Origin: Rhizobium sp. R711
GTDB taxonomy: Bacteria > Pseudomonadota > Alphaproteobacteria > Rhizobiales > Rhizobiaceae
Length of the DNA: 64,000 nt
Assembly (NCBI RefSeq): GCF_002211365.1
Contig: NZ_LOKZ01000012.1
Coordinates: 1-64,000, forward strand
Direction of reading: 5' to 3'
The position numbers and the translations under genes are program-made. Below the pieces are notes generated by a model that worked only from the letters and a program-made list of their open reading frames with translations, was not told where the DNA came from and searched no databases. Positions 1 through 9,700 of the stretch are shown one piece after another; the stretch's first letter is position 1; each line of letters starts with the position of its first letter.

Positions 1-117
1 GTGCCGCGTGGCGCGCGGAAAGCTGCCGCGGTGACGCTCAAGATCAGCAAAAACGCGATAGCGGCCTTCAGCGTGAAGCCCGTCCAACTCGCTTTTGAAA
101 AATGCTTCGAAATCCAT
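1..117 (-). CDS. hemA: 5-aminolevulinate synthase, N-terminal fragment (gene runs off the window)
   Basis: Only the first 39 codons are present. The translation begins [20 protein letters not shown] and continues into an RVFADLER stretch and an FPRAT motif, which I recognise as the N-terminus of alphaproteobacterial ALA synthase. This PLP enzyme condenses glycine and succinyl-CoA, the first step of the C4 haem pathway. Two ATGs lie in tandem (118-120 and 115-117). I chose the second because the GGAG in front sits about 6 nt from it and homologues start MDFE/MDYE. A strong inverted repeat at 133-163 lies just upstream. Three other haem genes (hemC, hemD, hemY) lie at the opposite end of the window. 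Confidence 0.85.
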   Translation of the reverse strand, partial: MDFEAFFKSELDGLHAEGRYRVFADLERHRGSFPRATRH

Positions 118-132
118 CATCTGCTCCAGTAT

Positions 133-163
133 CGTGCGACCGTTTTTTGCCAACGGTCGCACG
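133..163 (-). promoter_or_regulatory. 12-bp perfect hairpin in the hemA leader or promoter
   Basis: Bases 133-144 (CGTGCGACCGTT) are exactly complementary to 152-163 across a 7-nt loop. The element lies 16 nt upstream of the hemA start codon. There is no U-tract in the hemA direction. It could be an operator or an mRNA leader structure covering or exposing the ribosome site. No regulator is identified. Confidence 0.45.
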
Positions 164-261
164 TACGTCAACCCTTTGCCCCCGCTTTACCATCAACTGC
201 GGCAAAAGGCCCATAGTCTTGAATTATATTAATTCGAAAAAACTCGTTTTGGCCAGACGCA

Positions 262-284
262 GCGAGGCAGCAACGCCACCTCGC
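262..284 (-). terminator. Hairpin after the FAD-subunit gene, possible terminator
   Basis: On the minus strand GCGAGG pairs with CCTCGC, and two wobble pairs plus a GC pair extend this to about 10 bp around a 3-nt loop. It starts 17 nt past the stop codon of the FAD subunit. No U-run follows directly (the next T-run is about 20 nt on), so termination is uncertain. Confidence 0.35.
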
Positions 285-300
285 GATCATGCTCGTTTCA

Positions 301-1098
301 TTAGCCCGCCTCGGCGACGGCGCGTTTGGCCATCACTTTGATCAGGTTGGCGCGATATTCCGCACTGGTATGCAGGTCCGACATCAGCCCGGCCGGATTG
401 ACATCGACACCAGCGACGGAGCCGGAAGACCAGTTCGCGTTGAGCGCGGCCTCCATGGCCGTCTCACGAAAGACGCCGTTGGATCCTGCCCCGGTAACGG
501 CAACCCGCACGCCATCGGCACCTTTGGCAACGAAGACCCCCGTCATTGCATAGCGCGATGCCGGATTTGGAAACTTCGAGTAGCCTGCTTTTTCAGGCAC
601 CCCGAAGCTTATCGCCGTGACCAGCTCGCCATCCTCCAATGCCGTCTCGAACAGACCGGTGAAAAAATCGTCAGCTCGGATCTCACGCTTGTTGGTGATG
701 ATGCGGGCATTCAACGCCAGCATCGCCGAGGGATAGTCCGCCGCAGGGTCGTTGTTGGCGATCGAGCCGCCGATCGTGCCCATGTGGCGGACATGCGGAT
801 CGCCGATCATGCCGGCGAGGTCGCAGATCGCGGGGCAGACCGCCCGCAATGCCGCCGACGCGGCGACTTCGGCGTGCGGCGTCGCCGCCCCGATCGTTAC
901 CTTGCGGCCGTCGATCTTGATGCCCTGCATCGCCGGGATGTGCCTGAGATCGACAAGGTCGCTCGGCGCGGCGAGGCGTTGCTTCATCGTCGGGATCAAT
1001 GTCATGCCGCCGGAGACATATTTGCCTTCCGACGTTCCCGAAATCATCCTGACGGCTTCATCGACCGAGGACGCGCGGTGATAGTTGGTCTGATACAT
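301..1098 (-). CDS. FAD-binding subunit of a xanthine dehydrogenase/CO dehydrogenase-family molybdenum hydroxylase (CoxM type)
   Basis: 265 aa, the usual length of CoxM-type medium subunits. Near residues 28-41 a SGGMTLIPTMKQRL segment, and near 107-123 a GTIGGSIANNDPAADYP segment, match the two FAD-binding signatures of the family. The subunit should pass electrons from the 2Fe-2S subunit to an acceptor through FAD. It is the last gene of a three-gene operon, 12 nt after the Mo subunit, and has a good GAGGAG ribosome site. The substrate cannot be read from this subunit. It is cytoplasmic by family and has no signal peptide. Confidence 0.9.
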   Translation of the reverse strand: MYQTNYHRASSVDEAVRMISGTSEGKYVSGGMTLIPTMKQRLAAPSDLVDLRHIPAMQGIKIDGRKVTIGAATPHAEVAASAALRAVCPAICDLAGMIGDPHVRHMGTIGGSIANNDPAADYPSAMLALNARIITNKREIRADDFFTGLFETALEDGELVTAISFGVPEKAGYSKFPNPASRYAMTGVFVAKGADGVRVAVTGAGSNGVFRETAMEAALNANWSSGSVAGVDVNPAGLMSDLHTSAEYRANLIKVMAKRAVAEAG

Positions 1099-1110
1099 CG
1101 TCGTTTCTCC

Positions 1111-3456
1111 TCAATGAACCGCGCGCGCTGCCATCCACACCTTCTGCGGGGTGGCGGGCATCGTCAGCATGTTGTTGCCGATGGCATCGGTGATGGCATT
1201 GATGAGTGCCGGGGGAGACCCGATCGCACCGGCCTCGCCGCACCCCTTGATGCCGAGCGGATTGCTCGGGGACGGCGTTACCTGATGCGAGACCTTGAAC
1301 GACGGTAGGTCGTCGGCGCGCGGCATGGCATAGTCCATGAAACTTGCCGTCAACAGCTGACCGTTCTCGTCATAATGCACGGCCTCGAGCAGGGCCTGAC
1401 CGATACCCTGTGCGATACCGCCATGTACCTGACCTTCAACGATCATCGGGTTGATGATGTTGCCGAAATCGTCCGCCGCGACGAACTGGATGATCTCTGT
1501 CTTGCCGGTTTCCGGATCGACCTCGACCTCGCAGATGTAGCAGCCGGCCGGGAAGGTGAAATTGGAGGGGTCGTAGAAGGCGGTCTCCTTCAGCCCCGGC
1601 TCCATGCCGCCCGGCAGATTGTGCGCGGTGTAGGCGGCGAGCGCCACCTGGAACCACGGAAGGCTCTTGTCGGTCCCGGCGACCTTCACCTCGCCGTTCT
1701 CGATGACGATATCGCCCTCGTCGGCCTCCATCAAATGGGCGGCAATCTTTTTGGCCTTGGCTTCGACCTTGTCGAGCGCCTTGACCACGGCAGACATCCC
1801 GACGGCGCCCGAGCGTGAGCCGTAGGTACCCATCCCCATCTGCACCTTGTCGGTGTCGCCATGAACGATCGACACGCTTTCCAGCGGAACGCCGAGGCGA
1901 TCCGAAACCAGCTGGGCGAAGGTCGTCTCGTGGCCCTGCCCGTGGCTGTGGGATCCAGTGAGCACTTCTATCGTGCCTACCGCATTGACGCGTACCTCCG
2001 CCGATTCCCACAAGCCGACGCCGGCGCCAAGCGAGCCGACCGCCTGCGAGGGAGCAATTCCACAAGCCTCGATGTAGCAACTCATGCCGAGACCGCGCTT
2101 CAGGCCGCGGCTCGCCGCCTCGGCCTTGCGCGCCGCGAACCCGCTCCAGTCGGCGGCCTGCATGGCAGCATTGAGGGATGCTTCGTAATCACCCGCGTCA
2201 TAGTTCATGATAACAGGTGTCTGATGCGGGAAGGAGCGGATGAAATTCTTCCGCCGCAGCTCGGCCGGCGAGATGCCGAGCTCGCGGGCTGCCGTTTCCA
2301 TCGTCCGCTCGAGCAGGAAGGTTGCCTCCGGCCGGCCGGCGCCTCGATAGGCATCGACGGGTGCAGTATTGGTATAGACCGTGCGCACATTGGCATGGAT
2401 GGCCGGAATGTCGTATTGGCCGGATAGGAGAGTTGCATAGAGGTAGGTCGGGACCGCCGACGAGAACAGCGACATATAGGCGCCGAGATTGCAGATGGTG
2501 TCGACCTTCAGCCCGATGATGCGGTGCTCGCTGTCAAAGGCCATCTTCACCTTGGAGACGTGGTCGCGGCCATGCGCATCGGTCAGGAAGGCTTCGGTGC
2601 GGTCGGAATTCCATTTCACCGGCACGCCTGTCTTCTTGGAGGCCCAGAGGCAGACGATTTCTTCGGGGTAGATGTAGATCTTCGATCCAAAGCCGCCGCC
2701 GACGTCCGGAGCAATCACCCGCAGCTTGTTCTCCGGCGCGACGTTGTAGAAGGCGCTCATCACCAGACGGGCGACGTGCGGGTTCTGGCTCGTCGTATAG
2801 CAGGTGTAGTGATCCTCGGCAGCATCGTAGATCCCGAGCGCAGCCCGCGGCTCCATCGCATTCGGAGAGAGGCGATTGTTGTGAATCTCGATTTCCGTGA
2901 CGTGTGCCGCTTCGGAAATAGCCTTGTCGGTCGCAGCGCCGTCGCCAAGTTCCCAGTCGAAGATCAGGTTGTTCTGAGCTTCGGGATGGAGCTGCGGCGC
3001 CCCTGATTTCAGCGCCTCGACCGCCTCGACGACAACCGGCAATTCCTCATAATCGACGACGACGGCTTCTGCAGCGTCCCGTGCCTCCGCAAGCGAATCA
3101 GCGACGATCAACGCGACGGCATCGCCGACGTAGCGGACGGTCTCCACCGCAAGCGGGCGCCAGGCGCCCATCTTCATCGGCGAACCATCCTTCGAATGGA
3201 TCATCCAGCCGCAGATGAGGTTGCCGATCCCGTCAGCGAGCAACTGCTTGCCGTCGAGCACGTCGATGACGCCGGGCATGGCCTTTGCCGATGCCGCATC
3301 AATCCCTTTGATCTTGGCGTGCGCATGCGGACTGCGGATGAAATAGGCGAATTTCATTCCCGGCACGACCATGTCGTCGGTATAGCGGCCCTTGCCGGTC
3401 AAGAACCGTTTGTCTTCCTTTCGCGCGACGCGTGCACCAATTCCTTCAACACCCAT
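1111..3456 (-). CDS. Molybdopterin-binding large subunit, form II CoxL-like
   Basis: 781 aa from the ATG at 3456, which follows GGGAGG with 5-nt spacing; the frame stays open 11 codons further upstream. A GGGFGSK motif near residue 253 and a GCGEAGAIGSP segment near the C-terminus (carrying the expected catalytic Glu) mark it as a molybdenum hydroxylase large subunit. The active-site loop near residue 369 reads AYRGAGR, the signature of form II proteins, rather than AYRCSFR of bona fide CO dehydrogenases. CO is therefore unlikely to be the substrate; an aldehyde, purine or other heterocycle is equally possible. Genes run Fe-S, Mo, FAD on the minus strand. No maturation genes (coxDEF, xdhC) are adjacent. 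Confidence 0.9.
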   Translation of the reverse strand: MGVEGIGARVARKEDKRFLTGKGRYTDDMVVPGMKFAYFIRSPHAHAKIKGIDAASAKAMPGVIDVLDGKQLLADGIGNLICGWMIHSKDGSPMKMGAWRPLAVETVRYVGDAVALIVADSLAEARDAAEAVVVDYEELPVVVEAVEALKSGAPQLHPEAQNNLIFDWELGDGAATDKAISEAAHVTEIEIHNNRLSPNAMEPRAALGIYDAAEDHYTCYTTSQNPHVARLVMSAFYNVAPENKLRVIAPDVGGGFGSKIYIYPEEIVCLWASKKTGVPVKWNSDRTEAFLTDAHGRDHVSKVKMAFDSEHRIIGLKVDTICNLGAYMSLFSSAVPTYLYATLLSGQYDIPAIHANVRTVYTNTAPVDAYRGAGRPEATFLLERTMETAARELGISPAELRRKNFIRSFPHQTPVIMNYDAGDYEASLNAAMQAADWSGFAARKAEAASRGLKRGLGMSCYIEACGIAPSQAVGSLGAGVGLWESAEVRVNAVGTIEVLTGSHSHGQGHETTFAQLVSDRLGVPLESVSIVHGDTDKVQMGMGTYGSRSGAVGMSAVVKALDKVEAKAKKIAAHLMEADEGDIVIENGEVKVAGTDKSLPWFQVALAAYTAHNLPGGMEPGLKETAFYDPSNFTFPAGCYICEVEVDPETGKTEIIQFVAADDFGNIINPMIVEGQVHGGIAQGIGQALLEAVHYDENGQLLTASFMDYAMPRADDLPSFKVSHQVTPSPSNPLGIKGCGEAGAIGSPPALINAITDAIGNNMLTMPATPQKVWMAARAVH

Positions 3457-3538
3457 AATGTCCTCCCAATGGGGTTTCGGGCCCGGCATTCCGCCAAAGT
3501 GAATCCTGTTCGGCAGTCAGCCAGACAATTCCTGAGAG

Positions 3539-4030
3539 CTATTCGGCCGCCTGCTTGGCAGTGCCGCGCATCTGCTCGTTGGCAGACAGAACGGCTTTGA
3601 CGATGTTGTGGTAGCCGGTGCATCGACAGATATTGCCGTCGAGTTCATGACGGACCGTCTTTTCGTCCAGATCGCCGCCGTGGCGCGAAATCATGTCGAC
3701 AGCCGTCATCACCATGCCCGGCGTGCAGAAACCGCATTGCAGACCGTGATGCTCCTTGAAAGCGGCTTGAACAGGATGCAATTCACCGTTGTTGGCAAGG
3801 CCCTCGATAGTCGTGATCGTCGAACCCGACGCCTGGACGGCAAGGATCGAGCAGCTCTTCACGGATTTGCCATCCATGTGAACGACGCAGGCACCGCATT
3901 GGTTGGTATCGCAGCCGACGTGCGTTCCCGTCAGACCGAGTTTTTCGCGAATAAAATGGACAAGAAGCGTACGCTCTTCACAGTCACCACTGACTGCCCG
4001 GCCGTTCACCGTCAGTTTCACTTTCGCCAT
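3539..4030 (-). CDS. 2Fe-2S subunit of a molybdenum hydroxylase (CoxS type)
   Basis: 163 aa from the ATG at 4030, which follows GGAGGAAATC. The plant-type 2Fe-2S cluster is formed by C40, C45, C48 and C60. The second, helical-domain cluster uses C99, C102 and the paired C135/C137 (ICRC). All eight ligands are present. It transfers electrons from the Mo cofactor to FAD. It is the first gene of the three-gene operon, with 82 nt to the large subunit. The frame is open further upstream, but that stretch is not family-like and overlaps the divergent lipoprotein gene. Confidence 0.92.
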   Translation of the reverse strand: MAKVKLTVNGRAVSGDCEERTLLVHFIREKLGLTGTHVGCDTNQCGACVVHMDGKSVKSCSILAVQASGSTITTIEGLANNGELHPVQAAFKEHHGLQCGFCTPGMVMTAVDMISRHGGDLDEKTVRHELDGNICRCTGYHNIVKAVLSANEQMRGTAKQAAE

Positions 4031-4130
4031 GATTTCCTCCTCGCGCCTCCTCCAGGCACGAACGGTATCATTTGACGTTTTCGCTTTGGGATCAACCACT
4101 ACTTTAGGGAGGCTAGTTAAATTCGCCGTG

Positions 4131-4145
4131 TTCGGTTGCACCGAA
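4131..4145. promoter_or_regulatory. Perfect 15-bp palindrome, candidate operator
   Basis: TTCGGT-TGC-ACCGAA lies in the 264-nt divergent region between the hydroxylase operon (start 4030) and the glycine-zipper lipoprotein (start 4295). Size and symmetry suit a dimeric repressor site. No regulator gene is adjacent, so the assignment is inference. Confidence 0.4.
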
Positions 4146-4294
4146 TTGAGGCCGAAGTTGCAACAGCAATTCTGCGAAAAAATAAGCGCCGAACGCAGCT
4201 TGCTCTTTTTGCGCCACAGTTTGACGACTAGCATGACAAAAACAAGAATCAGGGACGGCCACCGCTCTTTGAGGGCGACCATCAGGAGAAGAAA

Positions 4295-4561
4295 TTGATT
4301 AAGAAGATTGTTGCATTCGCTTTGATTGGACTTTCGATCGCAAGCTGTACACCAACCCAGCAGGGCGCTGGCATCGGTGCTGCGTCTGGCGCGATCATCG
4401 GGGGCGCAGTGACGGGAAATGTACGCGGAGCCGCCGTCGGCGCGGCGATCGGCGGCGTTTCCGGTGCCCTTATCGGGCGCGTCGCTGAGCAGCCGGGACA
4501 GTGCTATTATCGCGACCAATATGGTCGACGTTACATCGACGATTGCCGCGGCGGCTATTGA
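4295..4561 (+). CDS. Small glycine-zipper outer-membrane lipoprotein
   Basis: 88 aa. The start is TTG, chosen because AGGAG lies about 6 nt upstream and because it gives a complete lipoprotein signal: KK, a hydrophobic core, then a lipobox IASC with the acylated Cys at residue 18. The middle is a GxxxG-rich segment ([18 protein letters not shown] and a second similar stretch) forming the two-helix glycine-zipper typical of SlyB/OsmB/YMGG-like proteins. The C-terminus has two Cys and an [11 protein letters not shown] tail. The likely role is in envelope integrity; the exact function is unknown. A terminator follows directly, so it is probably monocistronic. Confidence 0.8.
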   Translation: MIKKIVAFALIGLSIASCTPTQQGAGIGAASGAIIGGAVTGNVRGAAVGAAIGGVSGALIGRVAEQPGQCYYRDQYGRRYIDDCRGGY

Positions 4562-4583
4562 GCCAACGCAAAATCATGTCGAC

Positions 4584-4618
4584 ATCCCGGGTTTACAGCC
4601 CGGGATTTTTCATTTTTT
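4584..4618 (+). terminator. Rho-independent terminator of the glycine-zipper lipoprotein gene
   Basis: ATCCCGGG (4584-4591) pairs perfectly with CCCGGGAT (4599-4606) across a 7-nt loop and is followed by TTTTCATTTTTT. It starts 23 nt after the stop codon. Confidence 0.9.
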
Positions 4619-4733
4619 CCACCATTTCAGCGGCTAAGCGATTCAAAACGGTACACGTCGAGGAATTTTGCCGCTAAGGTTGCCGCCGGCCGGGGGGCGC
4701 GAAGCTTAATTCTTGTGTAACCAAAAGCGGCGG

Positions 4734-6665
4734 ATGCAAATCAGAGGGACGGCACCGAAACCGGGTATAGCGTATCGGCGCGTAGGCACCATGTTGGTCG
4801 TCGCGGCTGCGTTCGCATTTTCGCCGGCTGTCGTCTCGGACGCTTTCGCCTTCAAACTTTTCGGTATCACTTTATGGGGCAAGGATGACGACTCCGCCAG
4901 CGATCAAGTGCCTGATCCGGTTCGCTACGACGTAACGCTGACAACCGACGCGAACGATCCCGATCTCAAGGAAGCGCTGGAAAACAGTTCCCGTCTGGTA
5001 GGCGACAAGGACCGGCCCGTCTCAGGCGACCTCGGAGTCGTGATCAAGGCCAGGGACGACCGTGAACGGCTGCTCGCCGCCCTCTTCGAGAAGGCTCGCT
5101 ACGGCGGCGTGGTGACGATCAGGGTCGATGGCCGCGATATAGACGCCCTTCCGCCTAATCCGACCTTCAATCGCTCGCGCCCGGTTCCGGTGACAATCAA
5201 TGTCGCAGCAGGCCCGGTCTTCAAGGTCCGCGAAGTGCAGTTCGGCGGCGACGCTGCCGGCCGCAATCCGGCAGACTACGATCTTGCTCCGGGCGACACA
5301 GCCGGTTCATTGACGATCATCAAGGCCGGGGACAGGATCGTCGAACAGCTGAAAAGCGAAGGCCGACCCCTGGCGAAGCTGACGACCCGCAAAGTCGTAG
5401 CCGACCACAGGACGGATACCGTCGATGTCGTTCTCGCCGCCGAGGGCGGCCCGGTCGCGCCAGTCGGCGATGTCGGCGTTACCGGCGAGAAGGCCGTTCG
5501 CCCTGGCTTCATCCAGCGCTATTCGCGGCTGAACAGGGGCGAACAGTACTCACCCGAGGCGTTGAAAAAGGCCGGTGACCGACTGCGCGCGCTGGGGGTG
5601 TTCTCCAGCGTCACCATTCATGAGGCAGACGCTTTGGCACCGGACGGGACATTGCCGATGACCATCGAGGTGTCGGAAGGCAAGCAGCGCTACCTCGGCG
5701 TCGGCGCTCAATATTCGACAACGGACGGCTTCGGCATCAACGGCTACTGGGGCCATCGCAATCTTTTCGGAGAAGCCGAATCGCTACGCATCGAAGGATC
5801 CGTAGGCCGACTGGGCGAAACGACCAACATTGGCGATCTCGACTACTCAGCCGGCGTTGGCTTCACCAAACCTGGCGCGTTTTCTCCGGCCGCGACCCTA
5901 CGGGCCAGTATCCTGGCCAAGACCGAGAATCCCGACGCCTACACGGCAAGGCTCGTTACCGCCTCTCTCGGGCTCTCCTATGAGCTATCCGATCTGGATA
6001 CGATCACTGGTTCCGGCGAGGTGAGCTGGGAACGCGACGACGATGCCTTCGGCAACAACAGCTACCTGACCTTCTCACTGCCCTTCCTGTACGAGCGCGA
6101 TGCCCGCGACAACAAGTTCGACCCGACCGAAGGCTATCGGGCGACACTGAAGGCAACGCCAAGCTACGAGGCTTATAACGGGACTTTCTTCTCCGGATTC
6201 GAGGGCTCGATCTCAGGTTATCATGGCCTGGGGGCGGAAGACCGTATCGTTCTCGCCGGCAAGCTCTCCGCGGGCTTTCTTCTGGGGGCGGATGACCTCC
6301 AGAACATTCCCGCCACACGTCGATTCTTTGCCGGCGGCGGTGGCTCGGTGCGCGGCTACGGCTACCAGGAAATCTCGCCGCGAAACGATGACAACGAAGA
6401 GACCGGTGGCGCCTCCTATGTCACTGCCTCGTTCGAGACGCGGGTGAAGATCACCGATACGATCGGCATCGTGCCCTTCATCGACGTTGGGACGGTTTCG
6501 GCCGACATTGCGCCCGACTTTTCCGACGTTCGGGCCGGTGCGGGCATCGGCATTCGCTACGCGACGCCGTTTGGTCCGCTGCGGCTTGATTTCGCGGTAC
6601 CGCTCAACAAGTACGAGGGTGGCACGGATTACGGCATCTATGCCGGCATCGGTCAGTCATTCTAA
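4734..6665 (+). CDS. tamA: TamA: outer-membrane Omp85-family component of the translocation and assembly module
   Basis: 643 aa from the ATG at 4734; a TTG seven codons upstream is a less likely alternative. An N-terminal basic stretch and hydrophobic AAAFAFSPAVVSDAFA signal peptide is followed by POTRA-like repeats (roughly residues 90-310) and a C-terminal beta-barrel of the bacterial surface antigen family. The barrel contains the diagnostic lid-loop motif VRGYGY near residue 540 and ends in Phe, as Omp85 barrels do. TamA works with TamB in outer-membrane protein and lipid transport. The pairing is supported by tamB starting 56 nt downstream on the same strand. The family's usual length is about 580-650 aa. 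Confidence 0.9.
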   Translation: MQIRGTAPKPGIAYRRVGTMLVVAAAFAFSPAVVSDAFAFKLFGITLWGKDDDSASDQVPDPVRYDVTLTTDANDPDLKEALENSSRLVGDKDRPVSGDLGVVIKARDDRERLLAALFEKARYGGVVTIRVDGRDIDALPPNPTFNRSRPVPVTINVAAGPVFKVREVQFGGDAAGRNPADYDLAPGDTAGSLTIIKAGDRIVEQLKSEGRPLAKLTTRKVVADHRTDTVDVVLAAEGGPVAPVGDVGVTGEKAVRPGFIQRYSRLNRGEQYSPEALKKAGDRLRALGVFSSVTIHEADALAPDGTLPMTIEVSEGKQRYLGVGAQYSTTDGFGINGYWGHRNLFGEAESLRIEGSVGRLGETTNIGDLDYSAGVGFTKPGAFSPAATLRASILAKTENPDAYTARLVTASLGLSYELSDLDTITGSGEVSWERDDDAFGNNSYLTFSLPFLYERDARDNKFDPTEGYRATLKATPSYEAYNGTFFSGFEGSISGYHGLGAEDRIVLAGKLSAGFLLGADDLQNIPATRRFFAGGGGSVRGYGYQEISPRNDDNEETGGASYVTASFETRVKITDTIGIVPFIDVGTVSADIAPDFSDVRAGAGIGIRYATPFGPLRLDFAVPLNKYEGGTDYGIYAGIGQSF

Positions 6666-6721
6666 ACGCACTCGCGGCTCGTGGCACTTCGTTCGCCTTG
6701 AGCCGTCATAGAAACGGAGTA

Positions 6722-9700
6722 ATGTCCGCGACCATGCAGACACTGGCGAAAATCTTGAACTGGATCGTGCGGCTGCTCGGGTACTCCGCTGGTGCCGCCC
6801 TGGTCCTGCTTGCCATCGCCATCGGTGTCTTGGGCTTCACATCCTTTGGGGCGCGCATCGTCACCGACAGGGTCGCCTCAAGCCTCTCGAACCGGGATAT
6901 GACCATCAAGGTTCAAGAACCGGAGGGGCTGCTGACCGGCGGACTGCGCGCGAGCCAGATCGTGCTCTCTGACACGAAGGGCGTCTTCGCGCAGATCGAC
7001 GGGCTTGCCATAGACTGGAATCCCCTGGCGCTGCTGACTGGCAGATTCCACGCCAGAAGTGTCGAAGCGTCGGCAATCCATATCCTGCGGCAACCCGTCC
7101 GGACGCTCCCGTCGCGTCCAGCCGCGGCAGGCGAAGGCGACAGCGGCTTTTCGCTGCCGATCAAGATCGACATCGACAAAATTGCCTTGCCCGAAATCAG
7201 CCTTGCCCAGTCTCTGATCGGGCGAGCCTTCTCGCTGGCAGCGGACGGCAGCGTGCGCGCCGACAACGAAGGTGCGAACGCATCGATCAACGTTCATCGT
7301 CACGATGTTCCGGATGCAAAGCTGATCGCCGATGCCGCCTTCATGCCGGATCGCAATCAGTTGCGACTGAAGGCAAAGCTGACCGAACCGAAGGGTGGAC
7401 TGCTCGCAGGCCTGCTGGCACTCCCTGATAACCCTGCCCTGGAAATCGGGCTTACCGGAGACGGACCGATTTCGGATTGGCGAGGCCAACTCCAGGCCGC
7501 GCTGGACGGACAGCAGCGCGCCTCGATCGAAGCACACCATACGCTGACGCCTGAGAACCTGCACCACCTTGACCTTAAGGGTGGCGGCGATCTCAGCTCT
7601 CTGCTCCCGGCCGCCTTCCGGCCGCTGTTTGCCGGGCAGACGAACATCGATGTCGCCGCGAACTTCGACAACAGGGGCAAGATCGACATCCAAACCGGCA
7701 ATCTCGCCACCGGAGCCGTTGTCATCGCCGCATCCGGCACTCTGGATCCAAAGCACAACAACAGCCTGAACGCCAATCTCCTGGGAACGTCGGGACCGGT
7801 CGATTTCCGTTGGCCGCTCGCAGACGGCGAAGCGCGTTTCCTCATCTCCGGTATCAATCTTTCATTGACCGGCGACGCCAAGGCCTCGCGCTTGAATGCG
7901 AGCGCTTCCCTCGATTCCGCGGCCTTGCCGCAGGCAACGATCGGCAATGTGAAGCTCACGGCAAAGAGCGACAACTTCAATCTCGCCGGTCGCTCGGGAA
8001 GTGTTCAGATTACCCTCGCCGCCGGTGACGCCTCATTCGTCAATCCCGACATCAACCGGGCAATTCAAGCCCCAGTCACGATAACGTTGCCACTGCAAAT
8101 CTCGGCCGATGCGCTTGGCTTCAATGGCGCGACGATCGAAAGCGCGGCTGCGAACGCAAGCGTCAACGGTTCCTACAAATTAAGCGCCAGCTCGATGACC
8201 GGTAACGTCAAGCTGACCGTCCAGCCGGCGGCTCTGCCGCCTGCCGTCGCCACGCGTTTCAACGCACCGATCGTGATTGAGGGCCAGGTCGCGGGAACGG
8301 TTCCCTCGAAGTTCAACATCTCGAACCTTTCCATCAAGTCGAACGCTCTCGAGGCCACCGGCGGGGTCGTGCTCGACGAAGACATGCTCGATGCCAATCT
8401 CTCAGGCCGCGTTCCAGATATTCAGACCCTGCTGCAAGGCGCAGCGGGCGAATTGAATTATCAGCTGAGCGCAAAAGGCAATATCTCCGCACTCGCAGTG
8501 GCAGCCAATATCAAAGGGCCGTCACTGATGATGGCGGGCCGGCAGGTCAAGCAGCTTGACATCAACGTTTCCGGAAGCGCGGACCCGAAGGCGCCACAGG
8601 CTGACATCACCGCCAAGGGCACGATCGACGAGCAGCCAATCAATATCGCCACGGCTGTTCAAGTGGTGGACGGGAAAGTGCAACTTCCGTCGATCGCCGC
8701 CGACGTCGGCAACAATCGCCTGACGGGCCATATCGAACTATCTCCTGCTTTCGCGCCGACCGGACAGGCGACGTTTGACTTCCCTGATATCGGTCTTCTC
8801 GCGGCACTGGGCGGACAGAAGGCGCAGGGTGACCTGAAGGGATCGGTCGATATCGCCAACGACAACGGTAAGATCGCCCTCAAAGTTGTCGCGTCCGGCA
8901 GCGGCCTGAAGCGCGATACGTTTGCCGTCGTCGGACCTGATATCAACGTCGCGGTTACCGACCTCAAGGCCTTTGCCGCGACGGGCACAATCACGGCGCA
9001 AGAGCTTTCCTCCGGGCCCAACAAGGCGGAAAGCCTGGCGCTCAATTTCACGCAGCAGCAAAACCGGACAAACTTCGATCTCGGCGCCACTTATGACGCC
9101 AATCCGTTGGTCGCATCCGGCAGCGTCGAGGTGAACGCCGGCACGACGCTGCTTCGCCTCGACCGCTTCTTGGCGAAACCCCGCAACATTCCGGTAGAGC
9201 TTGCAGCACCGTCGGAGGTTTCGATCAGTGGCGGCACCGTGACGCTGAGCGCCGTGGAACTGAAGACCGGCGACGGCTCGGTTCACGTCAGCGGTACGGT
9301 CGGCGAAACTCTGGATATCAAGGCTGACATACGGGATCTGCCGGCAAGCCTTGCCAATAGCTTCGTCCCGCAACTCGATGCCGCAGGCACGATCTCGGGC
9401 AAGGTTACCGTGACCGGCACGCCGGCAGCGCCGATTGCCAACTTTGATCTGGATTGGAAGGACGCGGCCACCAGCCAGACGAAGGGCGCCGGTCTTTCGC
9501 CACTGGCGATCGTTGCAAACGGGACATTCGCCGACAACACGCTCAATTTCGAAACGAACCTCGCGGGCAAAGGTGGCGTATCGCTGAAAGCGGGCGGCAA
9601 CGTCGTGACGGGCGGCCCGAATGCGCAATCGCTGAAGGTCGATGCCGATATCGTCAACATACCGGCCGGATTGGCGAATGCACTTGTTCCCGCGCTTGCC

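Noticed and set aside
221..235. AT-rich GAATT-N5-AATTC repeat between hemA and the hydroxylase operon as an Irr/ICE site
   Set aside because: It lacks the TTCTAA/TTAGAA arms seen at 38102 and has short arms; similar repeats arise by chance in AT-rich gaps.
1111..3456. Bona fide CO dehydrogenase large subunit
   Set aside because: The active-site loop is AYRGAGR (form II) and lacks the Cys of form I; no cox maturation genes are present.
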